This document shows positions 8,059-17,377 of a stretch of 64,000 bases of DNA, in pieces; position 1 is the first letter of the stretch, and each line of letters opens with the position of its first letter. The notes below the pieces were generated by a model that saw nothing but the letters and a program-made list of their open reading frames with translations, was not told where the DNA came from and ran no database searches. The DNA comes from an uncultured Eubacteriales bacterium (lineage in GTDB: Bacteria > Bacillota > Clostridia > Saccharofermentanales > UBA5734), in the NCBI GenBank assembly GCA_903835065.1, contig CAILLO010000001.1, forward strand, positions 124,001 through 188,000, given 5' to 3'. Both the position numbers and the translations under genes were made by a program.

Positions 8059-11000
8059 TCAGGCCTTCTCGACGGACAGCGTGCAGGTCTCTCCATTCAG
8101 GTCCCAGACCTTCGAGAACCCGGACGTGCCCTGTTCGATGCGGACCGCCAGCACTTCGGCGGCGACCGTGTCGCCGTTCCGCGCGAGCACTCCCTCGATC
8201 GCGGGATTCCCGGAGCACCGGAGCACGATGCGGTCGAGGACCTCGAAGCCGGCCTCCTTGCGCATCGTCTGCACCTTGCTGACGATTTCGCGGACGAAGC
8301 CCTCCTCGACCAGCTCCGGCGTCAGCCGGGTGTCGAGCGACACGGTGAAATCGCGGTCGGATTCCGTCGAAAGTCCCTCCGGCTGGACCGTCTCCACGAG
8401 CAGGTCCTCGAGGACGAGGCGGACCTCCTGTCCTCCTACGCTGACCTCGATCGCGCCTTCGGAGCGGAGCCGGGCCATCGCGTGGCGCCCGTCGAGCGAG
8501 GAGAGCACCGGCCCGACCTGCGAGACGAGTTTGCCCAGGCGCGGGCCCAGGGTCTTGAGCTGCGGCTTGAAGCGGTAGTCGACGAGCGCCGACGCGTCCT
8601 GCACGTAGGTCAGGCTCTTCACGTTGAGCTCGTCGAGCACGAGCGCCTCGTACTCCGGCGGCAGCGGCCGCGGCGCGACGACGCTCATCCCCGCCAGCGG
8701 CTGGCGGTTCTTGAGGACGGCCGCGTTGCGGGCCGCGCGTCCGAGCACGACGATGCGCAGGACATCGTCCATCACGCGCTCCAGCTTCTCGTCCAGGTAC
8801 GTGGGGTCGACGGACGGAAAATCGCACAGGTGGACGCTCTCCGGCGCCGTCGGGTCCGCCTCGCGCACCAGGCTCTGGTGGACCGATTCCGTCACGAAGG
8901 GCACGAACGGCGCGGCTAGGCGGTTGAGCGTCTCGAGCACGGTATAAAGCGTCATGTAGGCGTCGACCTTGTCCGGCTCCATGCCCTTGGCCCAGAAGCG
9001 CTCGCGGTTGCGGCGCACGTACCAGTTGGACAGCTCGTCGGCGAAGTCGGAGATCGCGCGCCCTGCGCCCGTGATGTCGTAGCCGGCGAGACCGCCGTCG
9101 ACCTTCGCGATCAGAGAATGCAGGCGGCTCAGAATCCAGCGGTCGATCGCAGGGAGACGCGCGCGGTCCAGCCGGTGCGCCGACGGGTCGAACCCGTCGA
9201 GGCTCGCATACAGGCTGAAGAAGGCGCACGTGTTCCAGAACGTCCCGATGAACCGGCGCTGTCCCTCCCCGACCGCCTCCTCGCTGAATCGGCTCGGCAG
9301 CCACGGCGCGCTGGCCGTGTAGAAGTACCAGCGGACGGCGTCGGCGCCCTGCTTGTCCAGGACGGTGAACGGGTCGACGACGTTGCCCTTGTGCTTGGAC
9401 ATCTTGACCCCGTCCTTGTCCAGGACGAGACCCATCACGATGCAGTTCTTGAAGGAGGTCGCGTCGAACAGGAGCGTGGAGATGGCCATCAGCGTGTAGA
9501 ACCAGCCGCGGGTCTGGTCGATCGCCTCGGAGATGAAGTCCGCCGGGAAGCAGCGGTCGAACGTCTCCTGGTTCTCGAAGGGGTAGTGCCATTGCGCGAA
9601 CGGCATCGAGCCGGAGTCGAACCAGCAGTCGATCACTTCGGGGACACGGGTCATCGTGCCGCCGCACACGGGGCAACGGAGGTGGACGGCGTCGATGTAG
9701 GGCTTGTGCAGCTCGATTCCGTCCGGGCAGTCCGGGGACATCTCCTTCAGCTCGGCGATGCTGCCGACGAGGTGCCGGTGCCCGCAGTCGCAGGTCCAGA
9801 TCGGCAGTGGCGTGCCCCAGTAGCGCTCGCGGGAAATGCCCCAGTCGATCACGTTCTCGAGGAAGTTGCCGAACCGGCCGTCGCGGATCGTCTCCGGATA
9901 CCAGTTGACGGTCAGGTTGTTCGCCACGAGGCGGTCGCGCACGGCGGTCATCTGGACGAACCAGGAGTGGCGCGCATAGTAGATCAGCGGGGTGTCGCAG
10001 CGCCAGCAGAACGGGTAGCTGTGCTCGTAGGGAGCCTTCTTGATCAGGTGCGCCTCGCGGGCGAGCCGCCTGACAAGACCGGGGTCGGCCTCCTTGACGA
10101 AGACACCGGCGAAGTCCTCGACCTCAGCGGGCATCGTGCCGTCCTCCTTGACCAGCTGGACGAAGGGCAGGTCGTAGGTCCGGCCGACGCGCGCATCGTC
10201 CTCGCCGAAGGCCGGCGCGATATGGACGATGCCGGTGCCGTCGGACAGCGTGACATAGGAGTCCGCCGTGACGACGAAGCCTTTCTTGCCGGACTCGGCG
10301 ACGAGGGAGGTCGCATAGGGGAAGATCGGTTCGTAGGTCCTGCCCACGAGTTCGGAGCCCTTCATGCGGGCGAGGATGCGGAAATCCTGCTCAAGGACGA
10401 CGGCCGCGAGGACGCCGGCGATGTAGTAGCGGGTCGGGCGCTCCGTACCGTCGAGGTCCCGGGCGACTTCGGCGAGGACGTACTCCTCGTCCGGGTTCAC
10501 GCAGAGGGCGACGTTGGAGGGCAGGGTCCAGGGCGTCGTCGTCCAGACGGCGAACCAGGCGTCCTCCCCGACGGCCTTGAAGCGAACGTAGACGGAGGTC
10601 TCCTTGACGTCCTTGTAGCCCTGGGCGACCTCGTGGCTCGACAGCGAGGTTCCGCAGCGCGGGCAGTACGGCACGACCTTGTAGCCCTTGTACAGGAGGC
10701 CCTGGTCCCAGATCCTGCGCAGCGCCCACCACTCGGACTCGATGTAGTCGTTCTCGTACGTGACGTAGGGGTGCTCCATGTCGGCCCAGAAGCCGACGCG
10801 GTCGGACATCTCCTCCCACGCCGCCTTGTACTTCCAGACGCTTTCCTTGCATTTCTGGATGAAGGGCTCGACGCCGTAGGCCTCGATCTGGGGCTTGCCG
10901 TTGATGCCGAGCGCCTTCTCGACCTCGAGCTCGACGGGCAGGCCGTGCGTGTCCCAGCCGGCCTTGCGCAGGACGTGGCTGCCCTTCATCGTGTGGTAGC

Positions 11001-11208
11001 GGGGCAGGATGTCCTTGATCGCACGGGTCAGGATATGCCCCATGTGGGGCTTTCCGTTCGCCGTCGGGGGCCCGTCGTAGAAGGTGAACTCCGGACCGCC
11101 CTCGCGGTTCTCGATCGACTTCTCGAAGATCCGCCGTTCCTTCCAGAAGGAGAGGACCTCCTTCTCGCGCGACACGAAATGCATGTCGGTCGGCATTCTC
11201 CTGATCAT
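8059..11208 (-). CDS. ileS: isoleucyl-tRNA synthetase, long (IleS2/eukaryote-like) type
   Basis: Charges tRNA-Ile. In the 1049-residue protein the first ATP motif is PHMGH (residues 54-58), the second is KMSKH (602-606), and the editing domain shows TTTPWTLPSN and DGTGIVHIAPAFGEDD. The length and motif details match the long IleS type rather than the shorter E. coli type with a C-terminal zinc finger; this type is often associated with natural mupirocin tolerance (family knowledge, not shown here). The start at 11208 is set by GGGGAG seven bases before ATG; a second ATG twelve bases on has its SD too close. It is the first gene of a seven-gene operon behind a T-box. Confidence 0.97.
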   Translation of the reverse strand: MIRRMPTDMHFVSREKEVLSFWKERRIFEKSIENREGGPEFTFYDGPPTANGKPHMGHILTRAIKDILPRYHTMKGSHVLRKAGWDTHGLPVELEVEKALGINGKPQIEAYGVEPFIQKCKESVWKYKAAWEEMSDRVGFWADMEHPYVTYENDYIESEWWALRRIWDQGLLYKGYKVVPYCPRCGTSLSSHEVAQGYKDVKETSVYVRFKAVGEDAWFAVWTTTPWTLPSNVALCVNPDEEYVLAEVARDLDGTERPTRYYIAGVLAAVVLEQDFRILARMKGSELVGRTYEPIFPYATSLVAESGKKGFVVTADSYVTLSDGTGIVHIAPAFGEDDARVGRTYDLPFVQLVKEDGTMPAEVEDFAGVFVKEADPGLVRRLAREAHLIKKAPYEHSYPFCWRCDTPLIYYARHSWFVQMTAVRDRLVANNLTVNWYPETIRDGRFGNFLENVIDWGISRERYWGTPLPIWTCDCGHRHLVGSIAELKEMSPDCPDGIELHKPYIDAVHLRCPVCGGTMTRVPEVIDCWFDSGSMPFAQWHYPFENQETFDRCFPADFISEAIDQTRGWFYTLMAISTLLFDATSFKNCIVMGLVLDKDGVKMSKHKGNVVDPFTVLDKQGADAVRWYFYTASAPWLPSRFSEEAVGEGQRRFIGTFWNTCAFFSLYASLDGFDPSAHRLDRARLPAIDRWILSRLHSLIAKVDGGLAGYDITGAGRAISDFADELSNWYVRRNRERFWAKGMEPDKVDAYMTLYTVLETLNRLAAPFVPFVTESVHQSLVREADPTAPESVHLCDFPSVDPTYLDEKLERVMDDVLRIVVLGRAARNAAVLKNRQPLAGMSVVAPRPLPPEYEALVLDELNVKSLTYVQDASALVDYRFKPQLKTLGPRLGKLVSQVGPVLSSLDGRHAMARLRSEGAIEVSVGGQEVRLVLEDLLVETVQPEGLSTESDRDFTVSLDTRLTPELVEEGFVREIVSKVQTMRKEAGFEVLDRIVLRCSGNPAIEGVLARNGDTVAAEVLAVRIEQGTSGFSKVWDLNGETCTLSVEKA

Positions 11209-11234
11209 GTCCACACTCCCCTTCCGTCCGTCCG

Positions 11235-11525
11235 GAAACAAAAAAAGCCCCGTCGTTACGGGGCGCGGGGTTCCGCGCGGTGCCACCCGGCTTCGGGAAT
11301 CCGACGACCGAAGTCCGTCAGGGAATCCCCTCGACAGTGATAACGGTGCAGCCCCTTCCGGGGGTTACCGGCCCTTCCTACCGGCTCGGCCTCTTCGAGG
11401 CGGAGCGTTCGTCGGGCGGCTCTCGGGCGATCTTCGTTCGGGTCGTCCCTGCGCGGTTCCCAGCCCCCCGCGCTCTCTGGAAAGGACGACTCCGCCTACT
11501 CTTCCGGTCGAAGCCTTTTTCTAGG
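11235..11525 (-). promoter_or_regulatory. T-box riboswitch leader (isoleucine specifier)
   Basis: The 320-base stretch before ileS has no gene and holds a T-box. On the minus strand the T-box sequence GGGTGGCACCGCG lies at 11276-11288. An intrinsic terminator follows: stem 11247-11264 (GCCCCG/CGGGGC) and then seven T at 11240-11246. The Stem I motifs AGTA and AGAGAG (11473-11478) are near the 5' end. An ATC triplet at 11429-11431, in GAAGATCGCC context, is the likely specifier, matching isoleucine. Uncharged tRNA-Ile should favour the antiterminator and switch the operon on. Confidence 0.93.
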
Positions 11526-11535
11526 ATTGAAGTGC

Positions 11536-11564
11536 ATTATAGGCGGAAACGGCCGCATTTGCAA
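11536..11564 (-). promoter_or_regulatory. ileS operon promoter
   Basis: The -35 TTGCAA at 11559-11564, a 17-bp spacer and the -10 TATAAT at 11536-11541 on the minus strand predict a start of transcription near 11529, just before the T-box Stem I. The remaining bases up to the dehydrogenase stop at 11601 hold nothing else I can see. Confidence 0.85.
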
Positions 11565-11600
11565 GTTGAGCGGGCGACTCCGGCGGCGCGGGCCGAGGGC

Positions 11601-12557
11601 TCATTCCACGCGGTTCCGCCGGCCGCCGGCCAGGAAGTCGGAAATGTTCCGGACGATCTCGTCGACGCAGCGGTTGCGAGCCTCGACGCTGGCCCACGCG
11701 ACGTGCGGCGTGACCAGGAGGCGGCCGCAGTCCAGGACGGCGCGCAGCGGGGACAACGCCGACATGGGCTCCTCGGAAAGCACGTCGAGTCCGCAACCCG
11801 CGAGACGGCCGGCCTGCAGGGCCCGCGCGAGAGCCGCTTCGTCCACGATGCCGCCGCGTCCGAGGTTGAGGAGGAACGACCCCGGCTTCATGAGCGCCAG
11901 TTCCCGGTCGGCGACCCGGCCGCGCGTGCGTTCGTCGAGCGGCGCGTGGATCGAGACGACGTCGCAGGACCGCAGGAGCTCGTCGAGGCCGAGGCGCCGA
12001 GAACCGGGGTCGCGGTCGCTGTCCGTCGACGACCAGTAGACCGTTTTGCAGCCGAAGGCCTGCGCGACGCGGGCGACCTTGCGGCCGATGGCCCCCATGC
12101 CGAGAATGCCGAAGCGCCGGCCGGCGAGTTCGTGGAAGGTCCAGTCCAGATAGCGGAAGGCCGTGTCTCCGACATAGGCGCCGGAACGGGTGTATTCGCC
12201 GAACCGGCCGGTGCGCTCCATGAGCTCGAACAGCATCGCGAACGCATGCTGGACGACGCTGTCGGTGGAGTATCCCCGGATGTTGCAGACCCCGATGCCG
12301 CGGTCGCGACAGTAGTCCCTGTCGATCGCGTCGGTGCCGGTTCCGGTGACGCAGACGAGTTTCAGGAACTCCGCCCCGGCGAGGTTCCCGGCGTGCAGGC
12401 GCGTCTTGTTGCAGACGGCGATGTCGGCCTCGCGCAGACGCCCGGCGATTTCCTCCGGCGGCGTGTATCCATGGACCTCGACCTTCCCGAAACGGGCGAA
12501 CGGCGAGAGGTCGAGGTCCTTGCCCAGGGTGTCCGCGTCGAGCACGACGATGCGCAT
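11601..12557 (-). CDS. D-isomer-specific 2-hydroxyacid dehydrogenase
   Basis: An NAD(P)-dependent reductase of 2-oxoacids, 318 residues. The Rossmann motif is GMGAIGRKVA, followed by a predicted cofactor-selective stretch YWSSTDSD. The catalytic set is visible as NLGRGGIVDE (Arg region), DVLSEEP (Glu) and TPHVAWAS (His). The start at 12557 follows AAGGAGG. The substrate is not determined; relatives include glycerate and lactate-type dehydrogenases. It sits alone on the minus strand, downstream of the divergent region shared with the phosphoesterase, and ends about 37 bp before the ileS promoter. No terminator is visible. Confidence 0.88.
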   Translation of the reverse strand: MRIVVLDADTLGKDLDLSPFARFGKVEVHGYTPPEEIAGRLREADIAVCNKTRLHAGNLAGAEFLKLVCVTGTGTDAIDRDYCRDRGIGVCNIRGYSTDSVVQHAFAMLFELMERTGRFGEYTRSGAYVGDTAFRYLDWTFHELAGRRFGILGMGAIGRKVARVAQAFGCKTVYWSSTDSDRDPGSRRLGLDELLRSCDVVSIHAPLDERTRGRVADRELALMKPGSFLLNLGRGGIVDEAALARALQAGRLAGCGLDVLSEEPMSALSPLRAVLDCGRLLVTPHVAWASVEARNRCVDEIVRNISDFLAGGRRNRVE

Positions 12558-12645
12558 CGGTGGCCTCCTTCGCGGCTGCTCCGCCCCTCCAATGTAGTAG
12601 AATGGACCGAAAGGCGCAAGGCACCGCGGAAGGGACTCGAACCGA

Positions 12646-13497
12646 ATGGAAGGTCGCACCCGGATGAAACGGATCCTGCTCGGCGTGGCCGCGGTGCTGA
12701 CCGTCGCGCTGCTCGCCGCTCTGGTCGACGCGTTCCTGTACGAGCCGACCGCCTTCGTCGCGAACCGCGTGACGCTCCATTCCGCTCGATTGCCCGATTC
12801 CTGGGTCGGCCGGACGATTCTGGTGTTCAGCGACACGCACCTGGGGTTCGGGATGACCACGAAGGACGTCCAGCGCTTCGGGGACCTGATGAAGACCGAG
12901 ACTCCGGACCTCGTGCTCTTCCTCGGCGATTGCGTGGATGCGACGACCCCCGACGACGAGGCCTTCCTCGAAGCCGCCGGGAAGGCCTTCGGCCAGGTCC
13001 GGGCGCCGCTGGGCAAATACGCGGTGATCGGCAACCACGACGACCGGCGGGACGAGGAACTGGGCAAGTTCCGCACCGTCATGGATGCCGCCGGATTCAC
13101 GGTGCTCGACAACCGGTCCGTGCCGGTGGACGGCATCCTGCTCGGCGGTCTCGCGGAGTCCTATTCCGGCGACCCCGACATCCAGGCCACCTTCCCCTCC
13201 GGAAACGACGGAATGTTCAAGATCCTGCTCGCCCACCAACCGCGCCTCGGCATGTCGGCCCAGGTGCTCTCCTACGCGGCGCCCGACCTCGTGTTCAGCG
13301 GCCACACCCACGGCGGACAGATCACGTTCTTCGGCCTGCCGGTCCCGGTCTACGGAACCCTGCTGGGACCCTATATCTCGGGGGCCTGCACGAAGGGAAG
13401 CACCACGGTCTTCGTCACGAAAGGCGTCGGAGACTACGGCGTCAAGGCCCGCTTCTACTGCCGCCCGGAATACGTCGTCGTCACGCTGGAGAAATAG
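12646..13497 (+). CDS. membrane-anchored metallophosphoesterase (YkuE/YaeI-like)
   Basis: A 283-residue calcineurin-type phosphoesterase anchored by one N-terminal hydrophobic segment (about residues 9-28), catalytic side outside. Metal motifs in order are FSDTHLG, LGDCVD, GNHDD and GHTHGGQ, all intact. Relatives act on lipid head groups or lipid A/UDP-sugar-like substrates; the substrate here is unknown. Two starts are possible: ATG at 12646 or ATG at 12664, each with a GGAAGG 10-12 bases upstream. It is one of the few plus-strand genes. Its last 17 bp overlap the convergent glycosyltransferase, so there is no room for a terminator between them. Confidence 0.9.
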   Translation: MEGRTRMKRILLGVAAVLTVALLAALVDAFLYEPTAFVANRVTLHSARLPDSWVGRTILVFSDTHLGFGMTTKDVQRFGDLMKTETPDLVLFLGDCVDATTPDDEAFLEAAGKAFGQVRAPLGKYAVIGNHDDRRDEELGKFRTVMDAAGFTVLDNRSVPVDGILLGGLAESYSGDPDIQATFPSGNDGMFKILLAHQPRLGMSAQVLSYAAPDLVFSGHTHGGQITFFGLPVPVYGTLLGPYISGACTKGSTTVFVTKGVGDYGVKARFYCRPEYVVVTLEK

Positions 13498-14740
13498 GTT
13501 CGACCGACTGCGCCGTGCCGTGGTCGATCGTCTCCCAGTGCCGCTTCGGGTGGACGATCGAGAGGAAGGCCACCGCTCCGAGGAAGAACGGGTAGATCGG
13601 GAACATGAGGATTCCGCGCCACTTCCGCATCGACAGCTTGCCGTCGAACGCCAGGATCAGCACGGCCGAAAGGAATCCCGAGGCGAGGAAATAGGCGACG
13701 CCGGCCAGCATCGTGAGCGGCGTGACCGCCTGCGGACCGAGGATCGCGAACGTGGCCAGAGGACCGAACAGCAGCTGGACGAGCGTCAGGACGCAGAGCA
13801 GCGGGAGCAGGAGCTTCACGACGCCAGTCAGGGCGTTGCGGTCCCTTCCCTTCACCCAGCGCCGCAGGACGTCCTTGAAATAGAGGCGTCCGCATTCGAC
13901 GATGCCGCTGAGCCACCGTCTCTGCTGCTTCCAGAGCGTCGCGAAGCTGTTGGCGTGCTCCGCCATGTATTCCGCCTCGTCGCAGTAGTGGACGCTCTGG
14001 CCGGCGAGGATCGTCTGGAGACCGAACTCCGTGTCTTCCACGAGCGACGAGGTGTTCCAGCCGATGCGCCGCAGGTGGTCGACTCGGATCGCGACGCCGG
14101 TTCCGTAATTGAGGATCGAGACGCCCTGGTTGGCGAGGGGCAGATGCCAGAACCGGTTGCCGAGCGTGAAGAAGAGGTCGGAGAAGGAACCCGCGAACGA
14201 CGAATCGGGGTCGTGGGATTCGCATCGCCCCTGCACGACGGCGTATCCGGTGCGGATCCAGCGCTCGACGTGCCGCAGAAAGCTGGGCTCCACGATGTTG
14301 TCGGCGTCGATGATGCAGATGGCCTCGCTGTCGCCCGCAAGAAGTCCGCGGTCGTAGAAGGCCCAGGAGAGGGCCTCGGACTTCGTGCAGCGCTCGAGGT
14401 CGTACCGCTCGAGGACCTCCGCCCCGCAGTCGCGGGCGATTGCGGCCGTCGCGTCGGTACAGTTGTCCGCGATGACGAAGAGACGGAGCAGGTCCTTCGG
14501 ATAATCGAGCGCGGCGATGCTGTCCAGCACGCGCCGGATCACGTTCTCCTCGTTCCGCGCGGGCACGACCAGCGAGAAGCGCGTCGTCGGCGCCTCCTCG
14601 GGAAGCGGACGGGGCCTGCGGAACGGCGAGAGGAGGAATAGAATCGCGAAATAGGCTCCGATTGCGGTCTGCAGCAGGAGCAGCAGTGCGCTGAACGCCA
14701 GGAGGATCCACCCGAGGATGCCGGGATGTACGAACGTCAT
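13481..14740 (-). CDS. processive-type family 2 glycosyltransferase, membrane-bound
   Basis: A 419-residue membrane GT2 of the cellulose/chitin-synthase-like fold. An N-terminal membrane helix (about residues 9-36) precedes the GT-A domain. VVPARNEENVI binds the nucleotide sugar, IIDADN is the DxD, VEDTEFG carries the catalytic base and KQQRRWLSG is the QxxRW motif. Two or more membrane segments follow (about 290-400). Such enzymes make or export surface polysaccharides. It is the last gene of the long 23-kb-to-13-kb minus-strand unit, 9 bp after hemZ, and overlaps the convergent phosphoesterase by 17 bp. Confidence 0.9.
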   Translation of the reverse strand: MTFVHPGILGWILLAFSALLLLLQTAIGAYFAILFLLSPFRRPRPLPEEAPTTRFSLVVPARNEENVIRRVLDSIAALDYPKDLLRLFVIADNCTDATAAIARDCGAEVLERYDLERCTKSEALSWAFYDRGLLAGDSEAICIIDADNIVEPSFLRHVERWIRTGYAVVQGRCESHDPDSSFAGSFSDLFFTLGNRFWHLPLANQGVSILNYGTGVAIRVDHLRRIGWNTSSLVEDTEFGLQTILAGQSVHYCDEAEYMAEHANSFATLWKQQRRWLSGIVECGRLYFKDVLRRWVKGRDRNALTGVVKLLLPLLCVLTLVQLLFGPLATFAILGPQAVTPLTMLAGVAYFLASGFLSAVLILAFDGKLSMRKWRGILMFPIYPFFLGAVAFLSIVHPKRHWETIDHGTAQSVEPISPA

Positions 14741-14749
14741 GGGTGCATT

Positions 14750-16219
14750 CTATCCTTCCGCGCATGTCGGCGCAATTCGATCGAGGTAGGTGCGGAGGTC
14801 GGAGGGAGACACGCGGCGTTCGATGCGCGCCGAGCCCGGCACGATGCGCTTGGTGGTCGCGCCGGCTCCGATGCCGTAGACCGTGCGCCGGTCGCCCATC
14901 ATCGCGACGTTGTAGAGGCAGGCCGCCCCGGGCCTCGTGAAGCCGGTGTTCTCGAGGCCCCCGACCGTTTCCTTCTGCCGATACAGATAATACGGTTCGA
15001 AACCGGCGCTGTCGAGCCGGACGTGCGCCGCATCGACCATGCGGGCGGCCGAGGCTCCACCGGTCCCGACGTCGGGACGTTCTGACGACAGGGGCGAACC
15101 CCGTTTTATGGACAGGGCGTGGACCGTGATGTTGTCGGGGTCGAGCGAGAGCACGTCGTCGAGCGAGCGGAGGAAGGCCGGCTCCTCTTCTCCAGGCAGT
15201 CCTGCGATCAGATCCATCGACAGCCGGGAGATGCCCGTCGAACGGGCCAGGGCAGTCCATTCGCCGAGTCGGTCGCCGGCTGCGGGACGTCCGATTCGCG
15301 CGAGCGTGCCGGCGTCCGTCGACTGGGGATTCAGGCAGAGGCGGTCGACTCCGCCACGGGCGCAGGCTGCGATCTTGTCCGCGTCGAGGTCGTCGCAGCG
15401 GCCCGCCTCGAAGGTCGTCTCGGCCCCGTCGCGGAACGGGATGCGCTGTCGAAGCCCCAGGAGAAGGGATCCGATCTCTCGTGCGGACAGGACGGCGGGC
15501 GACCCGCCGCCGACATAGAGGCAGGAAGCCCGGCGACCCTGGCAGGACAGTTCCTCCCCCACCCGTCGTGCTTCCCGGAGGAGCGCGTCGAGGTAGTCGG
15601 GCAACCGGTCCCGGACGCGGTCGAACGTGTCGGAAGGAAAGGAACAGTAGCTGCACCGCGTCGTGCAGAACGGAATCGAAATGTAGACCGCCGCGTCGGA
15701 TTCGGGAAACCGCGCGAGGAGTTTCGCCTCGGCCGCCGCGACGCGCACCGCCAGGGCCGCCTTGGCGGCCGAGACGCCGTAGGTCCGCTCGAGCTCGTGG
15801 GCGGCGTCGACACCCGAAAGTCCCGCCGTCAGGTACTCTTCGGCGACGAAGGTCGGACGGATACCGGTGAGCGAGCCCCACGGCGGGCGGACGCCGGTCC
15901 TCTCGGAAAGCAGGAAGTACAGCTGGCGCTTGAGCTCCCGGCGGACGGGCGCCGGAATCCGGAAGGGGTCGGTCCCGGTCCCCGCGACGGGGATCGTGGC
16001 CTGACGGAAGTGGCCGGACTCGAGGTCTCGCATTTCGACGAGACACCCGGACGACGTCGTCCGGAACGAGCTGGAGATGCGGATCGAAGGGCCTTCCGCC
16101 TGCACGGCGGGGAGCCCAGACGGGTCGACGCCGAGGGTCGCGCTCCCCGTCGAGAACAACCGGAGGATTTCCTTCAAGGGGTCGGCCAGGTCGTGCCCGT
16201 CGAGGAGAATCGAGATCAC
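14750..16219 (-). CDS. hemZ: HemZ-like coproporphyrinogen dehydrogenase / radical SAM protein
   Basis: A 489-residue radical SAM protein of the HemN/HemZ group. The cluster motif CTTRCSYC (Cys185, Cys189, Cys192) is followed by YVGGGSPAVL and LIAGLPGEEE. The extra N-terminal domain of about 170 residues and the motif PWGSLTGIRPTF are typical of HemZ, annotated as an oxygen-independent coproporphyrinogen III oxidase. No other haem gene is nearby, so haem synthesis is not supported by context; HemZ is common in clostridia without full haem pathways and its true role may differ. The start is GTG in a GTGA overlap with the DUF3810 gene. Confidence 0.86.
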   Translation of the reverse strand: MISILLDGHDLADPLKEILRLFSTGSATLGVDPSGLPAVQAEGPSIRISSSFRTTSSGCLVEMRDLESGHFRQATIPVAGTGTDPFRIPAPVRRELKRQLYFLLSERTGVRPPWGSLTGIRPTFVAEEYLTAGLSGVDAAHELERTYGVSAAKAALAVRVAAAEAKLLARFPESDAAVYISIPFCTTRCSYCSFPSDTFDRVRDRLPDYLDALLREARRVGEELSCQGRRASCLYVGGGSPAVLSAREIGSLLLGLRQRIPFRDGAETTFEAGRCDDLDADKIAACARGGVDRLCLNPQSTDAGTLARIGRPAAGDRLGEWTALARSTGISRLSMDLIAGLPGEEEPAFLRSLDDVLSLDPDNITVHALSIKRGSPLSSERPDVGTGGASAARMVDAAHVRLDSAGFEPYYLYRQKETVGGLENTGFTRPGAACLYNVAMMGDRRTVYGIGAGATTKRIVPGSARIERRVSPSDLRTYLDRIAPTCAEG

Positions 16220-17373
16220 TGCCCCGACACGCTCTCGGTCTTTTCGTACCACGCGAGGACCAGGTCGACCATCCGGCCATAGCTGAAGATGCCGTCCTTC
16301 TGGTCGTTCGCCTTCAGGTAGGCGTCGTTGGTCTTCGAGGAGGCTTCCTGGACCGGTCCCGCGAACTGTTTCCAGTAGGCGTTGGAAGCGGCGAAGTCGC
16401 GCCACATGCCGGCCGGGACCTTCGCGCCGATCCGTGCCGAAGCGTCGCCGTCCTTGCCCGAAAGAGCCCCCCAGCAGCTGGTGAACGCGAGGAGGGCGCC
16501 GGAATAGCGGACTTCCGGCGCCTGGTTCACATAGCAGGCGAGGAAGGCGATGAAATTGGCTTCGTCCTCGCGGGCGTATCCGAGGGCGTGGGCCATCTCG
16601 TGCGCCGCCGAGGCGGGGATCGTGTATTCGGGCACGTCGATGTTGAGATTGGCTTCGCAGTAGAACGGGAAGTACATCCCGACGATGCCGGTGTAGGACC
16701 AGTAGTGGGAGAGGACGACGGGCTTGGGCCGCGCATAGACATACGGGCGCAGCGTGGGGTAGTTCCAACCGACGACGTAGTAGGTCTTCCAGAGGCCGTC
16801 CAGCGTGTCGGGGATGCCCCGCGGCAACGTCGTGACGCCCGAGACGTCTTCGGTGCACTGCGCCCGGAGCGCGATGCACTGGTCGAGCAGCCACGAGGTC
16901 GCCTGCTCGAGCTCCGCGGTGCTGCGCGCCTCCACGGTCAGGCCGGCGGATTCGGCGAAGGGCTCGCGGAGATAGTTGTAGCCGTGCAGGACCATGAATC
17001 CGGCGTACCCGACGGAGAGCGCCCCCGCGAGGACGAGGGCCGTCGTGTACAGGATCGCGAGGCGGCGCCCCGTGCGGCGGACCAGGGCGAACGCGAGCAG
17101 CACGAGACCGCAGAGCAGGAGGAACGGCAGCGCGACGACGCTGAGCTCGGTCAGCGAAAACGGCAGGAGGCTCGTGATCCACGAGATCGGCGTCGAGATC
17201 GACCGGAAGAGGAAGCGGGACCAGACCCGTTCCGTGAAGGCCGGGAACGCGGCCAGCACGAGACGGAATAGATAGGCGAGCAGGGCCGGGATCAGGACGA
17301 AGGCGAACGGAAGGAGCAACCGGAGGTTCTTCTTCCCGGCTCTCGCGGATTTCGGGGTTCGTTCGGGTCTCAT
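16216..17373 (-). CDS. DUF3810 family putative membrane metallopeptidase
   Basis: A 385-residue protein with three N-terminal membrane helices (about residues 18-42, 58-98 and 105-128) and an outside domain. The zinc-protease signature HEMAH (258-262) is followed by REDEANFIAF (268-277), consistent with a gluzincin-like third ligand Glu. The function of DUF3810 is unknown; peptidase activity is an inference from the motif. GGAAAGG lies nine bases before the ATG. It is coupled to hemZ downstream (GTGA) and 4 bp from the HAD gene upstream. Confidence 0.84.
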   Translation of the reverse strand: MRPERTPKSARAGKKNLRLLLPFAFVLIPALLAYLFRLVLAAFPAFTERVWSRFLFRSISTPISWITSLLPFSLTELSVVALPFLLLCGLVLLAFALVRRTGRRLAILYTTALVLAGALSVGYAGFMVLHGYNYLREPFAESAGLTVEARSTAELEQATSWLLDQCIALRAQCTEDVSGVTTLPRGIPDTLDGLWKTYYVVGWNYPTLRPYVYARPKPVVLSHYWSYTGIVGMYFPFYCEANLNIDVPEYTIPASAAHEMAHALGYAREDEANFIAFLACYVNQAPEVRYSGALLAFTSCWGALSGKDGDASARIGAKVPAGMWRDFAASNAYWKQFAGPVQEASSKTNDAYLKANDQKDGIFSYGRMVDLVLAWYEKTESVSGQ

Positions 17374-17377
17374 TCGG

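Noticed and set aside
12558-12645. A promoter TAGAAT (12598-12603) for the phosphoesterase
   Set aside because: No -35 box at any suitable spacing and only a partial -10 match; left unannotated.
14750-17182. An 810-codon version of HemZ with a long N-terminal extension
   Set aside because: The extension is the DUF3810 gene read in the wrong frame; a GTG in a GTGA overlap gives the normal HemZ length.
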